From positions 1 to 39,697 of the forward strand of contig JAOZPE010000021.1 in the NCBI GenBank assembly GCA_029932915.1: a DNA stretch of 39,697 bases, in the 5' to 3' direction. Made by a program: the position numbers and the translations under genes. The notes below the pieces were generated by a model. That model was given only the letters and a program-made list of their open reading frames with translations. It searched no databases and was not told the DNA's origin. Positions 23,235 through 29,177 of the stretch are shown here, in pieces. The stretch's first letter is position 1. Every line of letters begins with the position of its first letter. This DNA comes from Candidatus Krumholzibacteriia bacterium (GTDB taxonomy: Bacteria > Krumholzibacteriota > Krumholzibacteriia > JAJRXK01).

Positions 23235-25061
23235 TCAGAGCAGGGGATCGTCGTCCTCGACCACCTGGTAGAACAGCCCCCAGGCGCCCGGGCCCACGTG
23301 GGTGCCGATGACCCCGGTGATCTGGCCGTGGAAGATGTCCAGGACCTCGTTGCGCTCGCGCACCCGCTGTTCGGCCTGCTCCAGCCGCTTGGCGCCGGTG
23401 GAGTCGAGGACGGCCAGGCGGATCTTCTTGCCCTCGGGCACCCGCTCGCCGAAGACGCTCAGGACCTTCTCGAAGGCGTCGTCGTCGCCGCGGGCCTTGG
23501 TGACACTCTGGACGATGCCGTCCTCGACGGTCAGCACCGGACGCATCCGCAGCAGGCTTCCCACCAGATGGGCGGCCCTTCCGATGCGCCCGCCCTTCTT
23601 GAGGTAGTCCAGGGTGGCCACGGTGAAGAGCAGGCCGCTGCGGTCGCGCCAGCGCTCGAGCCACTGGAGGATCTCATCGAGCGAGGCGCCCTTCTCGGCC
23701 AGGCGGGCGGCCGAGACCACCTGCATGCCTGTGGTGAGGCTGACGGTGTTCGAGTCGAAGACGGCCACCCGCGGGTGGTCGACCAGCTTCGCCGCGCTCA
23801 GGGCGGAACGGTAGGTGCCCGACAGCTTCTGCGAGAGGGTGACGATGATCGCCTCGCGGTCGGGGCGGATGCGTTCGAGGGCCTCGACGAATTCGCGCGG
23901 CGGCGGTTGGCTGCTGGTCGGGTGGTGGGGGTCGTTGACCAGTCGCTCGTAGAATTCGGCGGTGCTCAGGTCGACCTGGTCGCGGAAGACCGCGTCGCCG
24001 AAGAGCACCGACAGCGGGGCCATCTCGATTCCGTACTTGCGGCGGGTCGCCTCGTCCAGGTCGCAGGTGGAGTCGCACAACAGGGCCACCGTCGAGGGCT
24101 GCTCATCGAGCGGGATCACCGGCTCCTGCTTGTGGGAATGGCGCTCCTCCCTCTGGCGCAGCATGTCATCGACCTTGCGCTCGGCGATGGTGCCCCAGCG
24201 CGCGGCCAGCCGGAAGACCTCGTCGGGATGGTCCGTGTGGATGTGCAGCTTGAAGACCTCGCCGGTGGTGGCCACCAGCATCGACGAACCCAGGGGTCCG
24301 AAGCGGGCCTTCAGCAGCTCCGGATCGAAGTTGCGGCCGCGGACGACCACCTCGGTGCAGAAGCGCCCGTCCAGCTCCTCCTCGCTCAGGGGTGGGTGGA
24401 CGGTATCGGCGTGCAGGTCCTCGTCCTTCGCCTCCGGCGGCGGTGCACCCTCCAGGGTCCGCTTGACGCCCTCGAGGAAGTGCACGAAGCCCTGTCCGCC
24501 GGCGTCGACGACCTTGGCTTCCTTGAGGACCGCGAGCATCTCCGGCGTGCGGCGCAAGGCCGCGCGGGAGGCGTCGAGGAACTCGGCGATGACCTCCTGG
24601 ACGTCGTAACCCTTCTGTGCGGCCTTCTCGGCGGCCTCACTGCCCTCGCGCATGACGGTGAGGATGGTGCCTTCGCGGGGTTTGTCGATGGCCTCGTAGA
24701 CCTGCCGGGTGGCCCGGCTGAAGGCGTGGGCCAGATCGTCGGCTCCGACGCGGGCCTTCTGGCCGAGGGCCTTGGAGAAGCCGAGGAACCAGTGGGCCAT
24801 GATGAGCCCGCTGTTGCCCTTGGCGCCGAGGATGCTGGCTTCGGCGATGTCCTTGGATGCCTTGGCCAGATCGGCGTCGTCGCTCTTGCGGGCGGCCTCG
24901 GCCGTGGCCGAAAGGCTCAGGGCCATGTTGGTGCCGGTGTCGCCGTCGGGGACGGGGAACACGTTGATCTTGTTGAGGTGCTCACGCATGTGACGCACCC
25001 AGTCCGCGCCGGCGACCACCGCGCGGCGAAAGCGTTTCCCGTCGACATAACGAATGGCCAT
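23235..25061 (-). CDS. Fused DAK2-FakA-like kinase and DegV fatty-acid-binding protein
   Basis: 608 aa from ATG 25061 (611 aa if the GTG at 25070 is used). Residues 1-200 are a DAK2 nucleotide-binding domain with VPDGDTGTNM (Asp39 and Asp41, the phosphate/Mg position) and GAKGNSG (79-85). Residues about 225-300 match the middle domain of fatty-acid kinase FakA, with Cys235 in FCTE and His273/His275 in HIHT. Residues about 325-608 are a DegV fold with LLCDSTCDL, TSSQPPP, LSGTYRSA and KKGGRIGRAAHLVGSLLRMRP. In Firmicutes, FakA phosphorylates fatty acids presented by separate FakB (DegV) proteins; here both are one chain. Phosphorylation of fatty acids is therefore inferred. Upstream AAGGAG is 14 nt from the GTG, so the exact start is uncertain. 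Confidence 0.87.
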   Translation of the reverse strand: MAIRYVDGKRFRRAVVAGADWVRHMREHLNKINVFPVPDGDTGTNMALSLSATAEAARKSDDADLAKASKDIAEASILGAKGNSGLIMAHWFLGFSKALGQKARVGADDLAHAFSRATRQVYEAIDKPREGTILTVMREGSEAAEKAAQKGYDVQEVIAEFLDASRAALRRTPEMLAVLKEAKVVDAGGQGFVHFLEGVKRTLEGAPPPEAKDEDLHADTVHPPLSEEELDGRFCTEVVVRGRNFDPELLKARFGPLGSSMLVATTGEVFKLHIHTDHPDEVFRLAARWGTIAERKVDDMLRQREERHSHKQEPVIPLDEQPSTVALLCDSTCDLDEATRRKYGIEMAPLSVLFGDAVFRDQVDLSTAEFYERLVNDPHHPTSSQPPPREFVEALERIRPDREAIIVTLSQKLSGTYRSALSAAKLVDHPRVAVFDSNTVSLTTGMQVVSAARLAEKGASLDEILQWLERWRDRSGLLFTVATLDYLKKGGRIGRAAHLVGSLLRMRPVLTVEDGIVQSVTKARGDDDAFEKVLSVFGERVPEGKKIRLAVLDSTGAKRLEQAEQRVRERNEVLDIFHGQITGVIGTHVGPGAWGLFYQVVEDDDPLL

Positions 25062-25192
25062 GATGCCCACATCCTACGAGCAAGCTCCTTCGACGACAAG
25101 AATGGTCTGCCGATATTCCCCGGTGGGGGCACGCGAAGGGGTCGGGCCGCTCTTTTTCCATCGGCGGACTCGTCAGGAGGGCGCCCAGGGTC

Positions 25193-25198
25193 TATCAT
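25193..25198 (+). promoter_or_regulatory. Possible -10 of the sirB1-patatin operon
   Basis: TATCAT lies 41 bp upstream of the sirB1 GTG. The best -35 position (TCGTCA at 25170-25175) is poor. Confidence 0.3.
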
Positions 25199-25239
25199 CG
25201 AAGGGGTGGATCCCCATCTTCGGCGGCAAGGAGGCTCCG

Positions 25240-26076
25240 GTGTTCGCGAGTCATGCACGCGAGCAATTCCTGGAACTGGCCCGGCGCGACGATCCCGAGA
25301 TCGACGTCCTGCGCGGAGCCCTGCTCATCGCCCAGGAGGAGTATCCCCAGTTCTGGGTGGAGGATGCGGAGGAGCAGGTGGAGGCGATGGCCGAGAAGCT
25401 GGCCCATCTGGTGGATGCGGCCTCCGGTCTGCACAACATCGTCTATGCGGCGAACCATCTCTTCTTCGAGCAACTGGGGTTCAAGGGCCACCGCTCCGCC
25501 CAGGACCAGCCCGATGCCTTCCTGATGAACCGGGTCCTCGAAGAGCACCGCGGATCGGTCCTCCTGCTCTCGATCCTCTACCAGCAGATCGTCAGGCGGG
25601 GAACCGGGATCGACCTGGAGACGGTGGATTTCCCCGGTCACGTCCTGCTGGCCAGTGAGGGGGGGAGCGGAGCGCTGTACCTGGACATCGCCGATGGAGG
25701 CCGGCTTCTGCTGGCGGACGAGCTGGAGGCGGAGATCCTCCGTCCACAGGGCATCCGCCGGCCGTGGAGCGACGATTTCCTCCGCCACCTGGGGCCGCGG
25801 GGCATCCTCGCCCGCCTGTTGACCGAACTCAAACTCATCTACGCGCGTCGCCGCGATGTCCTGCGCACCCTGAAGGTGGTCGAGCGGATCGTCCTCCTGC
25901 GTCCTGAATCGGCCGAGGAGCGGCGGGATCGCGGCATTCTCTACAGTCTCAGCGGCCACCGCATGGCCGCCATCGCCGACCTGGAGGACTACCTGACCAT
26001 GCGGCCCGAGGCCGCCGACGCCGAACAGGTGCGCCGCCGGCTGGAGAAACTGCTCCGGCGGGGCCTCTCCTCCTGA
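25240..26076 (+). CDS. SirB1-family protein (transglutaminase-like and TPR)
   Basis: 278 aa. GTG 25240 follows AAGGAGG (25228-25234) at 5-nt spacing. The first 190 residues match the SirB1/YchA group: EIDVLRGALLIAQEEYPQF, the NIVYAANHLFFEQLGFKGH segment, SVLLLSILYQQIVRRG and VDFPGHVLLA, which form a transglutaminase-like fold lacking the usual catalytic Cys. The C-terminal 80 residues (LKVVERIVLLRPESAEERRDRGILYSL) are TPR-like. Family members have no agreed biochemical function. It is followed after 10 bp by the patatin gene, so they probably share an operon. Confidence 0.88.
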   Translation: MFASHAREQFLELARRDDPEIDVLRGALLIAQEEYPQFWVEDAEEQVEAMAEKLAHLVDAASGLHNIVYAANHLFFEQLGFKGHRSAQDQPDAFLMNRVLEEHRGSVLLLSILYQQIVRRGTGIDLETVDFPGHVLLASEGGSGALYLDIADGGRLLLADELEAEILRPQGIRRPWSDDFLRHLGPRGILARLLTELKLIYARRRDVLRTLKVVERIVLLRPESAEERRDRGILYSLSGHRMAAIADLEDYLTMRPEAADAEQVRRRLEKLLRRGLSS

Positions 26077-26086
26077 TTCCATCGCG

Positions 26087-28444
26087 ATGGCCGAGTCCCC
26101 GGACGCGTTCTCCCCTCATCGACGGCCGCCGGCCGTGACCCCGAAGGGCCCGTTGTGTGGTGCCGTCCGGTCCGCCCGCCTTGGGCCGGCCGCAGCGGCT
26201 CTGCTCATGGCCGTCTTCCTTCTCTCCGCGCAGGGGGCGTGGGCCCGCCCGGAGGAGCTTCCCTCGTGGGCCACCACCCGGGCGGACACCACCTCCTTCG
26301 CCCTGGTGTTGGGAGGTGGGGGCGTACGCGGCTTCGCCCACATCGGGGTGTTGAAGGTCCTCGAGGAAGAAGGTCTACGGCCGTCCCTCATCGTCGGGAC
26401 GAGCATGGGCGCGGTCGTCGGCGCGCTCTACGCCTGTGGCTATTCGGCCGAGGAGCTCGAGACGATGGTCAAGCGGGAGCGATGGCTCGAGCTGTTCGGT
26501 TACCGCCCGCCGCCGCCGGCCTCGATGCAGGGGGGATGGGGGGGACTGCCTCGCGCGCAGATCTCCCTGCTGGCCCACGGCTTCCCGCCGATGCCTCCGC
26601 CCAGTCTGAGCCGTGGGGCCGCGATCGAGACCCTGTTGGGGCGGCTGACCGCCGATCCGCTGTACGCGGCGGGCAACGACTTCGACCGTCTGCCCATCGC
26701 CTTCCGGGCGATCGCGGTCGACGTGGACACCGGGGAGATGGTGGTGCTCTCCCGGGGTTCGCTGGCCAGTGCCCTGCGCGCCAGCGGAAGCGTTCCCCTC
26801 TTCCTCCCCCCGGTGGCGTGGGAGGGTCACGAGCTGGTGGACGGAGGCTTCCGGGCCAACAATCCGGTGGAGATCGCCCGGCGGATGGGCTTCACCCGCT
26901 CGCTGGTGGTGGACGTGAGCAACGTCTTCGTGCCGGGCAAGGGGACCCCGGACAATCTCATGGAGATGTGGGTGCGTTCGATGGAACTGCAGCAGTACGA
27001 GGGCAATGTCGTCCATCCCGGGCCGGGCGAACTCGTCCTGCACCTGCCCCTGGAGGACTACCGCAGTCTGGAGTTCGACGACGCCGGCGCCATCATCCGC
27101 ATCGGCTACGAACAGGCCTCGCGTCTGCGCCCTCGTCTGCGGGCCCTGGATCCGGGAATCGGGAAGGAGGAGGGGAAGGGGAAGGGAAGGGGAAATCCCC
27201 CTGTGCTTCGCACGCCGCCGATGTCGATGGACGCGGCGGGCGAGGCCTCGTCCTCCGGCTCTGCGTCGGTGGTACGGCTTCGTCGCCTCGAGTGCCCCGA
27301 GCCGGACGGCATGTCCCGCGCGGAGCTGTTGCGCCGCCTCGACCTGCATCCGGGCGATCGCATCTCCCCCAGCGGGATCTGGGCCCGGGTGGACCGGCTG
27401 GTCGGGACACCGGGGGTGCAGCGGGCCTGGGTGGAGATCGAGCCGCTGGGCGGAGGCGAGTTTCCTCCGGACCACATCGAGCCGGCCGCCGATGGGGTCT
27501 TCCACCTGCGGCTGCGGCATCGTCCCCGCTGGGAGCTGGCCGGACACGTGATCAGCGACGACACCGCCGCCGTGCTGGGCCGCCTGCGCCAGAGCCGGCT
27601 TCCCCTGGGAGCGGGCGAAGCCGCCCTGTCCTGGCGCTACAGCGGGCGTACCACCGCCGCCGACCTGCGGTGGAGGCAGGAGCTGCCTCCCGGGGGTTCC
27701 CTCTCCCTGCTGATCGGGGGGGGCTGGTCGCGCGACCGGCCCTGGGTGTACCGGCGGGGTGAGAAACTCGATCGCTGGGCGATCACCGACGCCGCCGGCC
27801 GCATGCAGTTGGGATGGGGATGCCGTGCCCTGCCGTTGCAGTTGCGCATGGGCGTGGAGTTTCGCCACCTGGAGAGCTATCTGGAGAGCCGCAGTACAGC
27901 GGGTTCGGGTCCACGGTGGCTCGGAGCATGGGTGGCCGAGGTGCACAGCGGCGTCGATCGCGGTCTGGTGGAGAGACGGCGGGAGGGCGTGAGCGTGCGC
28001 TACCTGCGGGGGGTGCCCGGATGGGGGGATCTCGATCTGTGGCGGCTCGAAGCGGGGGCCGTGGGCCGTTGGGACCGCGATGGCTGGTGGCAACCGGAGG
28101 GTGCCGTGGGAGGGGTGTGGGCCTCCGAGGACACCCCGGTCGAATTGACCGGCCGCGCCGGTGGCCCCCTGGGCTGGATCGGTCTGCGCCGTCAGGAGAT
28201 CCTCGCCCCTCGTCTGGGCTGGATGCGTGGCGGCGTGAGCCTTCGCCTGAGTTCGTTGCTGCGGCTCGGTGCGGCGGCGGCCGTCGGTTGGCACGACGAT
28301 CGCAGTCTCCAGGGATCCCGGCCCCTCTGGGGTGGTGGTGTGGCGCTGCGTTGGCTCGTGCCGGGCGGGCCCATCGCGCTATATTGGACGGTGGCCGAGG
28401 ACCGGCGTCCTTCCCTGCTCGTCCAGATCGGGCCTGAATTCTAG
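26087..28444 (+). CDS. Patatin-POTRA-barrel protein (type Vd autotransporter-like phospholipase)
   Basis: 785 aa. The N-terminus contains a secretion signal around residues 28-54 (RSARLGPAAAALLMAVFLLSAQ-type core, ending near AWA), although the long positively charged leader and lack of a Shine-Dalgarno leave the start uncertain. The patatin domain (about 60-330) has GGGGVRGFAHIG as oxyanion hole, nucleophile Ser106 in GTSMG and Asp252 in DGGF, so it is a Ser-Asp dyad lipase. A POTRA-like domain (about 400-470, DLHPGDRISPSGIWARVDRL) leads into a Trp/Arg-rich beta-barrel of about 300 residues ending in F. This is the domain order of PlpD-type Vd secretion. A Gly/Lys/Ser-rich linker (about 355-390) from a purine tract separates patatin and POTRA. 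Membrane phospholipase activity is inferred. Confidence 0.86.
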   Translation: MAESPDAFSPHRRPPAVTPKGPLCGAVRSARLGPAAAALLMAVFLLSAQGAWARPEELPSWATTRADTTSFALVLGGGGVRGFAHIGVLKVLEEEGLRPSLIVGTSMGAVVGALYACGYSAEELETMVKRERWLELFGYRPPPPASMQGGWGGLPRAQISLLAHGFPPMPPPSLSRGAAIETLLGRLTADPLYAAGNDFDRLPIAFRAIAVDVDTGEMVVLSRGSLASALRASGSVPLFLPPVAWEGHELVDGGFRANNPVEIARRMGFTRSLVVDVSNVFVPGKGTPDNLMEMWVRSMELQQYEGNVVHPGPGELVLHLPLEDYRSLEFDDAGAIIRIGYEQASRLRPRLRALDPGIGKEEGKGKGRGNPPVLRTPPMSMDAAGEASSSGSASVVRLRRLECPEPDGMSRAELLRRLDLHPGDRISPSGIWARVDRLVGTPGVQRAWVEIEPLGGGEFPPDHIEPAADGVFHLRLRHRPRWELAGHVISDDTAAVLGRLRQSRLPLGAGEAALSWRYSGRTTAADLRWRQELPPGGSLSLLIGGGWSRDRPWVYRRGEKLDRWAITDAAGRMQLGWGCRALPLQLRMGVEFRHLESYLESRSTAGSGPRWLGAWVAEVHSGVDRGLVERRREGVSVRYLRGVPGWGDLDLWRLEAGAVGRWDRDGWWQPEGAVGGVWASEDTPVELTGRAGGPLGWIGLRRQEILAPRLGWMRGGVSLRLSSLLRLGAAAAVGWHDDRSLQGSRPLWGGGVALRWLVPGGPIALYWTVAEDRRPSLLVQIGPEF

Positions 28445-28475
28445 ACTCGGCAGCCACCTCTTCCGAAGGAATCCC

Positions 28476-28946
28476 ATGCCTGCCCCACCGCCCTTCCGAC
28501 TCCTGTTCGTGTGCTACGCGAACGCCTGCCGCAGTCAGATGGCCGAGGGCTTCGCCCGCGCCATGGCCCCCGAAGGGGTGCAGGTGCAGAGCGCAGGCGT
28601 CGTGGCGGCCGGCCTCCTGCCCGAGACGGTCGAGGCGATGCGCGAGGTGGGCATCGACATCTCGGCCCAGCGCAGCAAGAGCCTCGATGAACTCGATCTC
28701 TCCTCCTTCGATCTCATCGTGAGTCTGAGCGAACAGGCGCGCGGCCGGCTCGAGCGGGTGCGGCCGAAGCTGCCCCTGCTGCACCGGGCGGTCCTTGATC
28801 CGGTGGGTCTGCGCGGCACCCACGGCGAGATCCGGCGGATGTACGCCATGACCCGCGACGACGTCCAGGAGGTCGTCCGCGAGGTCCTCGGCCGGGTGGA
28901 GATCCTCCGGAAGCGGTCCGAGCCCGGTCGCTCCCCCAGCAGATGA
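28476..28946 (+). CDS. Low-molecular-weight phosphatase / ArsC-like protein lacking redox cysteines
   Basis: 156 aa. ATG 28476 follows GAAGGA. The P-loop CYANACRSQMAEG is the C-x5-R motif of the LMW-phosphatase superfamily, and SQMAEG is typical of the thioredoxin-coupled arsenate reductase branch. The general-acid region DPVG is present. Both cysteines of the protein are in the P-loop; the two further Cys that classical ArsC uses for its disulfide relay (near residues 80-90) are absent. It may therefore be an arsenate reductase using a small thiol, or a phosphotyrosine/phosphoarginine phosphatase. It is 31 bp downstream of the patatin gene and followed by a terminator-like hairpin; no ars regulator or arsenite pump is nearby. 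Confidence 0.82.
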   Translation: MPAPPPFRLLFVCYANACRSQMAEGFARAMAPEGVQVQSAGVVAAGLLPETVEAMREVGIDISAQRSKSLDELDLSSFDLIVSLSEQARGRLERVRPKLPLLHRAVLDPVGLRGTHGEIRRMYAMTRDDVQEVVREVLGRVEILRKRSEPGRSPSR

Positions 28947-28965
28947 GGGGAGAATTCCCTCTTTT
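28945..28965 (+). terminator. Weak intrinsic terminator after the ArsC-like gene
   Basis: GAGGG (28945-28949) with CCCTC (28957-28961) is followed by TTTT. The 5-bp stem is short and begins inside the last codon of the gene. Confidence 0.4.
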
Positions 28966-28986
28966 CCCCGGATTCGCGAATTCACG

Positions 28987-29014
28987 TTGACGACCCAAGG
29001 GCTTGTGGTAGGTT
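28987..29014 (+). promoter_or_regulatory. Promoter of the ribonucleotide reductase operon
   Basis: TTGACG (28987-28992), a 16-bp spacer and TAGGTT (29009-29014) predict a start near 29021 and a leader of about 157 nt. NrdR-type sites overlap the spacer and the start region. Confidence 0.65.
28994..29007. promoter_or_regulatory. NrdR-type box 1 (degenerate)
   Basis: CCCAAGGGCTTGTG keeps the CxCAA...TTGTG ends of the NrdR box. It lies in the spacer between -35 and -10. Its centre is 32 bp from that of box 2, a spacing close to three helical turns that is usual for NrdR box pairs. Confidence 0.5.
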
Positions 29015-29025
29015 TCGGCTTCAGG

Positions 29026-29039
29026 CACTACATATTGTG
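29026..29039. promoter_or_regulatory. NrdR-type box 2
   Basis: CACTACATATTGTG matches the NrdR consensus core CACwAtATATwGTG in all but one position. It covers about +6 to +19 of the predicted transcript, a typical place for repression. The nrdR gene itself is not in the window. Confidence 0.7.
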
Positions 29040-29177
29040 GGTCTGATCCATTTCCAAGTGATGAATTTCCAGGGTCTTAGACCCTTGCCCCAGCTCGGCG
29101 CGATCGTCCGGATGTCCCGGTGACAGCGGCCGGATCGCGCATGGTTGTCAACATCAGGATGAGGAGAGGTGGAGGAC

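Noticed and set aside
28966-29177. Cobalamin riboswitch before nrdJ
   Set aside because: No B12-box-like sequence was found; the NrdR-type boxes account for regulation.
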